Shown here piece after piece: positions 7,619 through 15,451 of a stretch of 19,368 nt of DNA (position 1 is its first letter; each line of letters begins with the position of its first letter). The translations under genes were made by a program, and so were the position numbers. The stretch comes from CAYXUW01 sp964468375. GTDB lineage: Bacteria; Planctomycetota; Phycisphaerae; Sedimentisphaerales; Anaerobacaceae. Location: positions 1-19,368 of the forward strand of contig CAYXUW010000038.1 of NCBI GenBank assembly GCA_964468375.1. The letters are read 5' to 3'. The notes beneath the pieces are model-generated. The model saw only the letters and a program-made list of their open reading frames with translations. It was not told where the DNA came from and ran no database searches.

Positions 7619-8614
7619 ATGCCCGAATATTATGATTGCGTTATCATCGGCGCCGGCCCTGCCGGTCTGGGGGCGGCACTTTATACTGCCCGGGACAGAT
7701 TAAAAACGCTGGTGCTTGAGAGATTCCTGCCGGGCGGACAAATCAATACCACAAACAGGATAGAAAATTATCCCGGCATCGAGCGCATAGACGGTCCCGG
7801 CCTGATTGAACGAATGCAGAAACAGGCGGCGAGCTTCGGAGCAGAAATAAAAACCGGCAGTGAGGTTACAACCCTGGAAAAATTACAGGACAGCAACATC
7901 GAAATTACCTGCAGCAAAGAAAAATATACGACAAGAGCTGTCATTCTGGCGCCAGGCAGCGATTATCGCAAACTCGGCATTCCCGGCGAAGAAGAATTCC
8001 GCAATGCCGGTGCGGGTGTCAGCTACTGCGGAACCTGCGATGCGCCGTTCTTTAAAGGAAAGCAGGTCGTAGCGGTCGGCGGCGGAAACACCGCACTGGA
8101 GGAAACACTGCACCTGACCAAGTTCGCAGACAAGGTAACACTGACACACCGCAGAGATGAATTCCGGGCGACTAAAGTTCTTCAGGAGGAAATTCTGGCC
8201 AAAGCCAACGAGCCGAATTCCAACCTGATTATAAAATACAGCACTGTTGCAACCGCCATAGAAGGCCAAGGAAAAGTCCAATCTGTTAAACTCAAAAATG
8301 TAAAGACCGACGAAGAAGAAAACTATCCCTGTGACGGCGTGTTCATATTTGTAGGAATGGTTCCGAATACGGACTTTCTCAAGGGTTTTGTGGAACTAAC
8401 AGAGAACGGATTTATCAAATGTGACTGCGCATATCTTCGCACAAGTGTGCCCGGCGTATTCGCAGCCGGCGACTGCAGAATCGGAGCGGCTATGCAGTTA
8501 GCCACTGCGGTAGGCGACGGCGTTGTTGCGGCGATGATGCTGAAACAATATTTCAGAGACCCGAACTGGTGGAATGAGACCGTCAGTGATATACTTCAAC
8601 CGGGCGGCTGGTAG
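7619..8614 (+). CDS. trxB: thioredoxin reductase (NADPH, FAD)
   Basis: The flavoenzyme transfers electrons from NADPH to thioredoxin. Domains in order: FAD-binding GAGPAG (11-16); the redox-active pair C137-G-T-C140 in SYCGTCDAPFF; the NADP motif GGGNTA (154-159) with the phosphate-binding HRRDEFRA (177-184); and the second FAD motif around AGDC (283-286). The active site is CGTC rather than the common CATC. Length is 331 aa, about 10-15 more than usual, owing to a tail rich in Trp and Asn that ends QPGGW. AAAGG 8 nt before the ATG supports the start. Adjacency to trx strongly supports the thioredoxin role over other low-molecular-weight flavoprotein reductases. Confidence 0.95.
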   Translation: MPEYYDCVIIGAGPAGLGAALYTARDRLKTLVLERFLPGGQINTTNRIENYPGIERIDGPGLIERMQKQAASFGAEIKTGSEVTTLEKLQDSNIEITCSKEKYTTRAVILAPGSDYRKLGIPGEEEFRNAGAGVSYCGTCDAPFFKGKQVVAVGGGNTALEETLHLTKFADKVTLTHRRDEFRATKVLQEEILAKANEPNSNLIIKYSTVATAIEGQGKVQSVKLKNVKTDEEENYPCDGVFIFVGMVPNTDFLKGFVELTENGFIKCDCAYLRTSVPGVFAAGDCRIGAAMQLATAVGDGVVAAMMLKQYFRDPNWWNETVSDILQPGGW

Positions 8615-8664
8615 AAAAAAATGCAGTAGTGAGTTAAGAGGCGGAGCTTTTGGAAGGCCTGGTT

Positions 8665-9639
8665 ATGCAAAAACGACAATTGGGCTATAGCGATTTGAAA
8701 CTGACGACAGTCGGCTTAGGCACCTGGGCGATAGGCGGACCGTGGCAGTTCGGCTGGGGACCGCAGGATGACGACGAAGCAGTCGCCGCAATTCTGGCCG
8801 CTCTGGAAAATGGAATCAACTGGATAGATACCGCGCCGGCTTACGGCTGCGGCCACTCCGAGGAGCTCGTCGGAAAAACGCTCAAACAAACAAGCTGGAA
8901 ACCAACTATCGCAACTAAGTGCGGCGTGCTGTGTAATGAAAAAAGAGAAAAGGTCAGCCATCTCAAGCGTGAAAGCGTTAGAAAGGAATGTCACACAAGC
9001 TTAAAGAGAATCGGCGTTGATACGATAGACCTATACCAGATGCACTGGGGCGAGCCCGATGAAGATATTGAAGAGGCGTGGAGCGAGATGGCAAAACTGG
9101 CAAAAGAGGGAAAAGTTCGATACATCGGCGTATCAAATTTCAATGTGGAGCAAATCAGACGTGTTCAAAAAATCGCTCCTGTTGCTTCGCTTCAGCCGCC
9201 CTATAGTATGCTGCATCGTGAAGTCGAAGACGAGTTGCTGGGATATTGTGCGGAGAATAATATCGGCGTTGTCGCATACAGCCCTATGCAAAGGGGGCTT
9301 CTCACAGGCAAATTCAGCCATGAACATCTCGCCTCACTGCCTCCGGATGACCACCGAAGAAAAAGCCCGGATTTTCAGGACCCGCAGTTCACTGCGACGC
9401 TGCAGCTTGTTGAGAAGCTGCGCCCCATCGCCGAGCGCAACGGCGCAACATTAGCTCAGTTGGCAATTAGCTGGGTGCTTCGATGGGATGAGGTTACCGC
9501 GGCAATAGTCGGTGCGCGGAGACCCTCCCAAATAGAAGAAACCGCAAAAGCAGGCGATTGGAAACTAACCGAAGAAGATATAGAACAAATCGAGCAGTTG
9601 TTAAAAAAACGACAGGAAGAAACAAATGCCAAACAATAA
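8665..9639 (+). CDS. aldo/keto reductase
   Basis: An NADPH-dependent oxidoreductase of 324 aa with a TIM-barrel fold. The catalytic tetrad is visible: D55 and Y60 in WIDTAPAYG, K85 in ATKCG, and H127 in QMHWGEPD. The family's GVSNFNVEQ segment and the C-terminal cofactor-binding block around VGARRPSQIEET are also present. The frame is open from TTG 8650, but GGAAGG (8652-8657) is correctly spaced for ATG 8665, which also matches the usual family N-terminus MQKRQLG. It overlaps purB by 14 nt, indicating an operon. The substrate cannot be deduced. Similar proteins act on sugars or small aldehydes, and location next to thioredoxin genes may mean detoxification, which is only a guess. Confidence 0.9.
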   Translation: MQKRQLGYSDLKLTTVGLGTWAIGGPWQFGWGPQDDDEAVAAILAALENGINWIDTAPAYGCGHSEELVGKTLKQTSWKPTIATKCGVLCNEKREKVSHLKRESVRKECHTSLKRIGVDTIDLYQMHWGEPDEDIEEAWSEMAKLAKEGKVRYIGVSNFNVEQIRRVQKIAPVASLQPPYSMLHREVEDELLGYCAENNIGVVAYSPMQRGLLTGKFSHEHLASLPPDDHRRKSPDFQDPQFTATLQLVEKLRPIAERNGATLAQLAISWVLRWDEVTAAIVGARRPSQIEETAKAGDWKLTEEDIEQIEQLLKKRQEETNAKQ

Positions 9640-11059
9640 AGCTATATATGAAAGTCCTCTTGTTGAGAGAAATGCTTCAAGAAAAATGGCGGAGCTTTTC
9701 GGAGCGCAAAACAAGTTCAGTACATGGCGGCGTCTATGGCTGGAGCTTGCGAAGGCACAAAAAAAGCTCGGGCTGGACATAAAACAAAGCCAGATAAGCG
9801 AAATGGCCAAACACCTCGATAATATTGACTTTAAGAAAGCTGCCCGCTATGAGAAAAAACTGCGCCACGATGTTATGGCTCATATTCACACGTTTGCCGA
9901 AGCGGCCCCGAAGGCGGCCCCGATAATTCACCTCGGCGCGACCAGTTGTTTCGTCGGTGACAATACGGATTTGATAATTATGCGCGAGGCATTGCAAATA
10001 ATAACCGGCAAACTCGCGGCTGTTATTAACCTTCTGGCTAAGTTCGCAAAGAAACATCGTTCCCTGCCGACTCTCGGCTTTACGCATTATCAGCCGGCCC
10101 AGCTGACTACGGTTGGCAAACGCGCTGCGCTGTGGTGCAGCGAATTTGTTCTGGATTTGCAGGAGCTTGAGTATCGCCTGACCAATCTTCCATTTAGAGG
10201 TGTCAAGGGCACGACCGGCACACAGGCTTCTTTCCTTGAGCTTTTCGGCGGCAGCCGCACAAAGGTAAAACAGCTTGACAAAGCTGTGGCTAAAGCTTTC
10301 GGCTTTGATAAAACTTGTGCCGTCACTGGCCAGACATATCAGCGCAAGATTGATACCTTTGTCGTAAATACGCTGGCTTCTATCGCGCAGTCCGCTCATA
10401 AAACGTGCAATGATATTCGCCTCCTCGCAAATCTGAAAGAAATCGAAGAGCCGTTCGAGAAATCCCAAGTCGGCTCCTCGGCAATGGCCTACAAGAGAAA
10501 CCCGATGAGATGTGAGAGGGTAACGGCTCTGAGCAGATTTGTTTTGAGTCTTGCTTCGAGTCCGCCGATGACGGCATCTGAACAGTGGTTCGAAAGAACG
10601 CTCGATGACTCGGCAAACAGAAGAATTGTCATCCCGGAAGCATTTTTGGCTGTAGACGGCATTCTGGAAATACTTATTAACGTTCTCGATGGCCTCGTTG
10701 TTTATCCGAAGGTTATAGCGGCGCATGTTGCGGCGGAGCTGCCCTTTATGGCAACCGAAAATATCCTGATGGTGGTGGTAAAAGCGGGCGGCAGCAGACA
10801 GAAGCTGCACGAAAAAATACGACGGCATTCGCACGCCGCGGCGGAGCAGGTGAAAAAACTCGGCAAACCAAACGATTTAATAGTGCGGCTCAAAGGAGAT
10901 TTAGCTTTCGCAAAAGTTAATTTCGCAAAAGTTCTGAATCCGAAAGATTACATCGGCAGAGCACCGCAGCAGGTAGATGAATTCGTAAGAGATGTAGTGG
11001 CGCCAATCCGCCGGAAATACCGCAAGGAGCTTGGCAGAAAAGTCAAACTTAACGTGTAG
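9626..11059 (+). CDS. purB: adenylosuccinate lyase, eukaryote-like type
   Basis: This enzyme acts twice in purine synthesis, releasing fumarate from SAICAR and from adenylosuccinate. The 477-aa protein resembles the animal-type ADSL more than the short bacterial PurB: HLGATSCFVGDNTDLI (102-117), GFTHYQPAQLTTVGKR (151-166, general-acid H154) and GSSAMAYKRNPMRCE (283-297) all follow that subgroup. In the fumarase/lyase signature, the usual proline after SSAM is alanine (A288); the flexible-loop serines are intact. The start overlaps the end of the aldo/keto reductase, with AGGA 8 nt upstream. A small membrane protein and pyrE follow, placing purine and pyrimidine genes in one transcript. Function is secure. 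Confidence 0.95.
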   Translation: MPNNKAIYESPLVERNASRKMAELFGAQNKFSTWRRLWLELAKAQKKLGLDIKQSQISEMAKHLDNIDFKKAARYEKKLRHDVMAHIHTFAEAAPKAAPIIHLGATSCFVGDNTDLIIMREALQIITGKLAAVINLLAKFAKKHRSLPTLGFTHYQPAQLTTVGKRAALWCSEFVLDLQELEYRLTNLPFRGVKGTTGTQASFLELFGGSRTKVKQLDKAVAKAFGFDKTCAVTGQTYQRKIDTFVVNTLASIAQSAHKTCNDIRLLANLKEIEEPFEKSQVGSSAMAYKRNPMRCERVTALSRFVLSLASSPPMTASEQWFERTLDDSANRRIVIPEAFLAVDGILEILINVLDGLVVYPKVIAAHVAAELPFMATENILMVVVKAGGSRQKLHEKIRRHSHAAAEQVKKLGKPNDLIVRLKGDLAFAKVNFAKVLNPKDYIGRAPQQVDEFVRDVVAPIRRKYRKELGRKVKLNV

Positions 11060-11075
11060 AAAGGGCAGGAAATAG

Positions 11076-11297
11076 ATGGCAGGTTGGATTACAATGATAT
11101 TTGGCATGTTATGTGTTTTAATTGGGATTCTTTGCTTTTTCATGCCAAATTACATAAAAAACTGGATAAATAAACAGCCGGAAATATCGTTAAGACTTCT
11201 TGGGGGTATCTTTTCCCTTCTAGGGCTTTTAATGATTCTTTACTTATTATCCTTTAGCAAATTGTGGCAGCTGCTCATGAGTTTGTTTGAACCATAA
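11076..11297 (+). CDS. small two-helix membrane protein
   Basis: A 73-aa protein with two hydrophobic helices (about 4-23 and 41-62) separated by a short polar stretch, PNYIKNWINKQPEIS. Starting 16 nt after purB with CAGGAAATAG ahead of the ATG and 15 nt before pyrE, it fits an operon gene rather than a chance ORF. The layout (helix, Trp/Lys loop, LRLLGG, helix) recalls DUF2065/YjeT-like inner membrane proteins, but this is pattern similarity, not identification. No catalytic residues are seen. A role as a subunit or membrane adaptor is possible; function unknown. Confidence 0.65.
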   Translation: MAGWITMIFGMLCVLIGILCFFMPNYIKNWINKQPEISLRLLGGIFSLLGLLMILYLLSFSKLWQLLMSLFEP

Positions 11298-11312
11298 GCA
11301 AGAAAGAACGAA

Positions 11313-11837
11313 ATGACCAAAGAAGAATTGATAAAGCGCATTAAGCAAACCGCTTATCTTGAAGGTGATTTCACCCTTCGCAGCGGAAAGAAGAGCAAGT
11401 ATTACCTTGATAAATATCTTTTCGAGACCTGCCCGGATATTTTAAGTGCTCTCGGCGGAGAGTTCGCAAAGTATGTTACCAACGATGTTACTTTGATAGC
11501 GGGAGCCGAGCTTGGCGGCGTGGCATTGGCGGCGGCAACAGCTATGCAGACGAATAAAAACTGGATAATAGTCCGAAACAGCAAAAAAGGTTACGGCACG
11601 GGCAAGCTAATAGAGGGGGTTTTGAAAAAAGGCGACGTGGTTCTGCTCGTTGAAGACATTGCCACGACGGGCGGGCAGGTCCTTGAGGCGGCCAAAATTA
11701 TTACCGAAGCCGGCGCCGCAGTTAAAAAAATCGTCTGCGTAATCGACCGCAGACAGGGAGCGGAGAAAAACATAACCTCAGCCGGCTATAAATTCGAGTC
11801 CCTACTTACAAAAGACGACCTCGGCATAAAGGATTAA
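11313..11837 (+). CDS. pyrE: orotate phosphoribosyltransferase
   Basis: This cytoplasmic enzyme joins orotate to PRPP to give orotidine 5'-phosphate in pyrimidine synthesis. The 174-aa product has the N-terminal orotate-site block FTLRSGKKSKYYLD (20-33), the mobile catalytic loop KKGYGTGKLIEG (91-102) and the PRPP motif VVLLVEDIATTGGQ (109-122). It is slightly shorter than the 190-210 aa typical of E. coli-type PyrE but similar to many bacterial and archaeal forms. Upstream is only a weak purine-rich AAGAAAG. It sits 15 nt after the small membrane gene and directly before a DUF2238-like gene. No other pyr genes are present in the window. Confidence 0.94.
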   Translation: MTKEELIKRIKQTAYLEGDFTLRSGKKSKYYLDKYLFETCPDILSALGGEFAKYVTNDVTLIAGAELGGVALAAATAMQTNKNWIIVRNSKKGYGTGKLIEGVLKKGDVVLLVEDIATTGGQVLEAAKIITEAGAAVKKIVCVIDRRQGAEKNITSAGYKFESLLTKDDLGIKD

Positions 11838-11858
11838 GTTTCGTAGTTGCAAAAGCAT

Positions 11859-12464
11859 ATGAAAATCAGAAAAAATCATTTGCCGATGCTTGTCGTTAAT
11901 CTTTGTGCTATCTTTTCCTTCGGTGCATATTTTATCAGGGATTTTAATTACGAATTTATCATTTACGTCGGAGTGATAGCGGTTTTTCTTGCGGTCTTCG
12001 TATTTACCAGCGACAAGGTGTATTTCCCGGATTACGTGTTGTGGCTTCTGACCCTGTGGGCGATTTTGCATATGGCCGGCGGCTCAGTTCATATAAACGG
12101 AATAGTTTTATATAAACTCATACTGATACCCCTTTCAGATACGGTTCCGATATTTCGTTATGACCAGCTTGTTCATATCATAGGCTTCGGCTCGGCAACG
12201 CTTGCGATGTATTTTCTCTTAAGGCCGCTGCTCAAGTCCGACATAAACAGATGGTGGTCGCTGTCGATAGTTATTATTTCAGCCGGCCTTGGCGTCGGCG
12301 CTTTTAATGAGATTGTAGAGTTTCTCATAACCGTTTTTGTTCAAGAGACTAAAGTCGGCGGATACCTGAATACATCTTTGGATTTGGTTTCGAATTTTAT
12401 CGGTGCGGTAGTTGCGCTTCTGTTTATAAGATTAAAAACCCCGGCGGCTTCTGTCAGTCGGTAG
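11859..12464 (+). CDS. DUF2238/YjdF-like multi-pass membrane protein
   Basis: About 201 aa with roughly six hydrophobic segments. Conserved-looking polar residues lie at membrane edges: LHMAGG (about 71-76), the RYDQLVHIIGFG segment (about 100-111), FNEIVEF (about 148-154) and NTSLDLVSNFIGA (about 171-183). This arrangement of His, Asp, Glu and Asn resembles the DUF2238 (YjdF) family, whose function is unknown; my assignment is from pattern recognition. An in-frame TTG at 11847 would add four residues; I prefer ATG 11859, though neither has a good ribosome binding site. It is the last gene of the trx operon and ends one base from the convergent coaB stop. Confidence 0.7.
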   Translation: MKIRKNHLPMLVVNLCAIFSFGAYFIRDFNYEFIIYVGVIAVFLAVFVFTSDKVYFPDYVLWLLTLWAILHMAGGSVHINGIVLYKLILIPLSDTVPIFRYDQLVHIIGFGSATLAMYFLLRPLLKSDINRWWSLSIVIISAGLGVGAFNEIVEFLITVFVQETKVGGYLNTSLDLVSNFIGAVVALLFIRLKTPAASVSR

Positions 12465-12465
12465 C

Positions 12466-13089
12466 TTACGGCTTGCGGATGTCCTCTATTATACGGATTA
12501 TCCACCCCGCAACGACCTGTTTGGAATGTCTTCTTATTGTCAGCCAGCCCTTGTTTGGGACTTTGACCTCGACTTCGTTGTCATCAGAGCCGATTGCAGC
12601 AGGCGCATTGGCGATTACCATATCGAGGTTCTTTTCTTTTAATTTCTTTTCGGCGTTTCGCCGAATGTTTTTGTCTTCCAGGGCGAAACCGACAACGGTT
12701 TGATTTTTCTTTTTATGTTTTTGCGCCCAGTCGAGAATGTCGGCTGTTGGTTTGAGTTTCAAGGTTAACGTCTTGTTGCTTTTTTTGATTTTTGTTTTGG
12801 CCGGCTTGGCAGGCGCATAATCCGCTACTGCTGCCGCCATTATCAGGCAGTCACATTTTGCAAAGAACTTTTTCACCGCTGCGAACATTTCAGCAGCGCT
12901 GTCAACGCCGACGAAATTCGCCCCCACCGGCGGCTGCAAATCCGAAGCGCTGATAAGAGTTACTTTGTGGCCGGCCTTCATTGCCGCGGCCGCAAGGGCA
13001 TAGCCCATCTTGCCGCTGCTTGCGTTGGAAATAAAGCGGACAGGGTCAATATATTCACGGGTCCCGCCTGCTGTTATTAGAAAATGCAT
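12466..13089 (-). CDS. coaB: phosphopantothenate-cysteine ligase, stand-alone CoaB
   Basis: The enzyme couples 4'-phosphopantothenate to cysteine (CTP-dependent in most bacteria) in coenzyme A synthesis. The 207-aa protein corresponds to the C-terminal half of the usual bifunctional CoaBC/Dfp. It opens with FLITAGGTREYIDPVRFISN (3-22), continues with ASSGKMGYALA and AAAVADYAP, and ends with the FALED and lysine-rich nucleotide-binding region. The start ATG immediately precedes the conserved ITAGGT block, so nothing is missing from the ligase domain. It lies 13 nt after coaC in a different frame, with no strong Shine-Dalgarno site. Both halves have intact motifs, which argues for true separate genes. 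It is the last gene of the pheA operon. Confidence 0.93.
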   Translation of the reverse strand: MHFLITAGGTREYIDPVRFISNASSGKMGYALAAAAMKAGHKVTLISASDLQPPVGANFVGVDSAAEMFAAVKKFFAKCDCLIMAAAVADYAPAKPAKTKIKKSNKTLTLKLKPTADILDWAQKHKKKNQTVVGFALEDKNIRRNAEKKLKEKNLDMVIANAPAAIGSDDNEVEVKVPNKGWLTIRRHSKQVVAGWIIRIIEDIRKP

Positions 13090-13102
13090 CTTGTCGAATG
13101 GC

Positions 13103-13708
13103 TTATCTTTTTCTGTGTTTAATTTTCGAGGCGATTTTTTCGATTGCCTTTAGGATATCCTGCGGCTCCGACATTCTTCCCATGCCTTCCGTGCCGCAGG
13201 CAAGCCGACCCTTTTTCGGACCTGTCAGCTCAAACCCCATCTCTTTTACCGTTTTGATGTTGCGCTGCACAGCGGGGTTATTCCACATATTATTATTCAT
13301 AGCAGGAGCCAAAAGAGCCGCTCCTGATTTAATCAGTTTAGCTGATGCGCAAAGAATAGTGCTCGGCAAATCATCGCAGATGCCGTTTGCAATTTTACCT
13401 ATAATGTTCGCTGTTGCCGGCGCAGCGACGACAACATCAGCCCACTCGACCAAGCTTACGTGGTTTACTTCGTATTCCTCTCCGGCGCTCCACAGCGAAG
13501 CATAAACAGGCCTGCCCGTCACGGCCTCGAAACTCTTCGGACGGATGAGCTGACAGGCGTTTTCCGTCATCGCAGTATTCATCGCGGCGCCTGCGGCAGT
13601 TAGTTTGCTGGCTAAATCGACGGCTTTATAGGCAGCGACACCACCACTGACAATCAGTAAGATACGAGAGCCCTGCAGACTGCTTCTACTCGGTTTTTTT
13701 GTGGGCAT
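13103..13708 (-). CDS. coaC: phosphopantothenoylcysteine decarboxylase, stand-alone CoaC
   Basis: An FMN-dependent flavoprotein that decarboxylates phosphopantothenoylcysteine to phosphopantetheine. The 201-aa protein matches the N-terminal half of CoaBC: flavin-fold opening LLIVSGGVAAYKAVDLASKL (about 17-36), the active-site histidine in NHVSL (about 82), WADVVVAAPATANIIGKIANG, and the substrate clamp PAMNNNMW. The final block with ACG and GMGRM, which carries the catalytic cysteine, is present. It begins 5 nt after rpoZ and its product is needed with CoaB just downstream. The gmk-rpoZ-coaBC order is common in bacteria; only the split is unusual. Confidence 0.93.
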   Translation of the reverse strand: MPTKKPSRSSLQGSRILLIVSGGVAAYKAVDLASKLTAAGAAMNTAMTENACQLIRPKSFEAVTGRPVYASLWSAGEEYEVNHVSLVEWADVVVAAPATANIIGKIANGICDDLPSTILCASAKLIKSGAALLAPAMNNNMWNNPAVQRNIKTVKEMGFELTGPKKGRLACGTEGMGRMSEPQDILKAIEKIASKIKHRKR

Positions 13709-13713
13709 TACTG

Positions 13714-13938
13714 TTACTCTTTCAGTTTGTTGGTGCTGCCTTCTTCGGATTCGGCGGCAATCTTGTCCTGCAGGATTTCCTGAATGACGATTTGCAGTTG
13801 TGTCTTGCCTTTGGTGTCCTCGATTAGAGGCCTGGCTCCATCCATCAGTTCAGCGAGACGTCTTTGTATCAGCGCTGTAAGTTTGTATTTACCGCCTACT
13901 TTGTTGATTATGTCTGTGCTCTTAAGTTCCTCTATCAT
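13714..13938 (-). CDS. rpoZ: RNA polymerase omega subunit
   Basis: The small subunit that assists assembly of beta-prime into RNA polymerase. The 74-aa protein has the omega core KYKLTALIQRRLAELMDGAR (about 17-36) followed by an acidic tail. The frame is open back to TTG 13950, but GGAG lies at proper spacing before ATG 13938, so I start there. This leaves a 17-nt overlap with the end of gmk. Gmk, omega and CoaBC side by side is an arrangement conserved across many phyla. In some bacteria omega forms part of a ppGpp site; this cannot be judged here. Confidence 0.9.
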   Translation of the reverse strand: MIEELKSTDIINKVGGKYKLTALIQRRLAELMDGARPLIEDTKGKTQLQIVIQEILQDKIAAESEEGSTNKLKE

Positions 13939-14518
13939 TTCTTTCTCCAATGCTCTGCTTAATGATTTGCACCACTTCTTTTACCGCTTGTTCCAAATCA
14001 TCGTTTATAACCATATGTTCGTAGTATTGCCACGCCGCTGCAATTTCGGTACCCGACTTGTACAGTCTTCTCCCGGCGGCTTCGGTGTCTTCCCTGCCCC
14101 TAACGCTCATACGCTCGGCGAGCTCTTTCTGGCTCGGCGGCAGAATAAAAATCATTATCGCGTCGGGATAATCTATCTTTACCTGCTTGGCCCCTTGAAC
14201 GTCGATTTCTAAAATAACGGTTTTGCCGGCCCGAAGCATCTCTTCTGTCTTGTCCTTCGGCGTTCCGTAGAAGTTACCGAATACCTCGGCATACTCCAGC
14301 AGCAGGCCTTTTTCTATCCGCTGCTGAAACTGCTCCTTCGATATAAACCAGTAGTCTTGACCGTCGACTTCGCCTGCACCTTTAGCTCTGGTAGTAACTG
14401 AGATGCTCAGACAAACGTTGTCTAACCGCTTAACGGCTTCTTTGCAAATGGTGGTTTTGCCGACGCCGGACGGTCCGCTCACTATCATTATTTTACCGTT
14501 GTAGTTTTTTGCTGCCAT
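13922..14518 (-). CDS. gmk: guanylate kinase
   Basis: The enzyme phosphorylates GMP to GDP with ATP. The 198-aa protein has the P-loop GPSGVGKTT (15-23) and the GMP-binding region SVTTRAKGAGEVDGQDYWFI (40-59) with its conserved Arg and Tyr. It also has FYGTPKD, ILEIDVQGAKQV with the catalytic Asp, and the lid segment around RMSVRGREDT. Length is typical. The ATG follows the yicC TGA with no intervening base (TGAATG), suggesting translational coupling. The end overlaps rpoZ. Confidence 0.96.
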   Translation of the reverse strand: MAAKNYNGKIMIVSGPSGVGKTTICKEAVKRLDNVCLSISVTTRAKGAGEVDGQDYWFISKEQFQQRIEKGLLLEYAEVFGNFYGTPKDKTEEMLRAGKTVILEIDVQGAKQVKIDYPDAIMIFILPPSQKELAERMSVRGREDTEAAGRRLYKSGTEIAAAWQYYEHMVINDDLEQAVKEVVQIIKQSIGERNDRGT

Positions 14519-15403
14519 TCACTCGATGTTCTGAACCTGCTCTTTAATCCGGTCTATCCGGCACTTTATATCGACCACACGGCGAATAACTTCGGTATCA
14601 GAGGCCTTGCTGGCGATAGTGTTGGCCTCTCTGAGCATCTCCTGGCTGATAAAGTCCAGCCGCCGCCCCGCCTGGGTATTTGCTTCGCAACTCTGGGCGA
14701 ACTGCTGCAGGTGCGAATCCAGACGGGCAATCTCTTCGGATATATCCGATCTGTCGGCGAAAATCGCAACCTCTCTTGCAAGGGTCTCCTCGTCCAATTT
14801 CAGCTTCGCGTTGGCGAGCAGGTCATCGACTCTCTTTTTTAGTTTTTTCCTGTATTCCTGCAAAACGACACCGCTTCGGGCGCGTATCTTCTCAAGGTCC
14901 TGCTTTATGGCCTTGCAGTTACTGTCCAAATCGTTTGCAAGAGCGGCTCCTTCCGCTGCACGCATCTGCTTAAGCTGGTCTATCGCCTTCTGTGTGATAC
15001 TTAAAACCACTTCTCTGATTTGCTCGGCTTTTTCTTTATCCGGCAATGCCGGCTGAACTATCCCCGGAAGCGCCAGCAAGCTGCCCATATCGATAGGGCA
15101 TTTAGCGTCGGCCGAAGAAGCAATACGGCTCAACTTCTCCATATATGCCTGCAGGGCAGTCTCGTCGATATCGAAAAGCACGTTTGCCGGGACATTTTTA
15201 AGCCGAAGCACAAAATTCACCATTCCACGTGCGAGGTTTTGCCGCAAAAGCTTCTCAATATCCTCTTCAAGAAACGCTACCGTCTCCGGAAGTCTCAAGC
15301 TGGTTTTCAGGTAACGGTTATTAACCGTTTTAATTTCCACCGAGTAAATTACGCCGTTAATCTCATCCTGCGCCTCGCCGAATCCGGTCATACTATTTAT
15401 CAT
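14519..15403 (-). CDS. yicC: YicC family endoribonuclease
   Basis: A 294-aa protein of the YicC/YloC family. E. coli YicC has been linked to RNA degradation (for example of the small RNA RyhB), and members are described as endoribonucleases. The start MINSMTGFGEAQ is the family's hallmark N-terminus. The conserved KTVNNRYLKTSLRLPE block (about 25-40) and the C-terminal GRRLDFISQEMLREANTIAS block (about 243-262) are both present. A long helical, coiled-coil-like middle (about 125-235) is rich in Lys, Glu and Leu. The gene sits between secG and gmk; yicC next to gmk is a widely conserved pair. No Shine-Dalgarno site is apparent. Function in this organism is inferred from the family. Confidence 0.93.
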   Translation of the reverse strand: MINSMTGFGEAQDEINGVIYSVEIKTVNNRYLKTSLRLPETVAFLEEDIEKLLRQNLARGMVNFVLRLKNVPANVLFDIDETALQAYMEKLSRIASSADAKCPIDMGSLLALPGIVQPALPDKEKAEQIREVVLSITQKAIDQLKQMRAAEGAALANDLDSNCKAIKQDLEKIRARSGVVLQEYRKKLKKRVDDLLANAKLKLDEETLAREVAIFADRSDISEEIARLDSHLQQFAQSCEANTQAGRRLDFISQEMLREANTIASKASDTEVIRRVVDIKCRIDRIKEQVQNIE

Positions 15404-15451
15404 TGCGCCGTACTTTCAATTCGTATTGAGTATTTTCCACGAACGATGATG

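Noticed and set aside
9734..10834. A 366-codon minus-strand ORF opposite purB.
   Set aside because: PurB motifs on the plus strand are complete; the antisense ORF has no recognisable domain and is a codon-bias shadow.
13922..13950. rpoZ starting at TTG 13950.
   Set aside because: GGAG is correctly spaced for ATG 13938, while TTG 13950 has no ribosome binding site.
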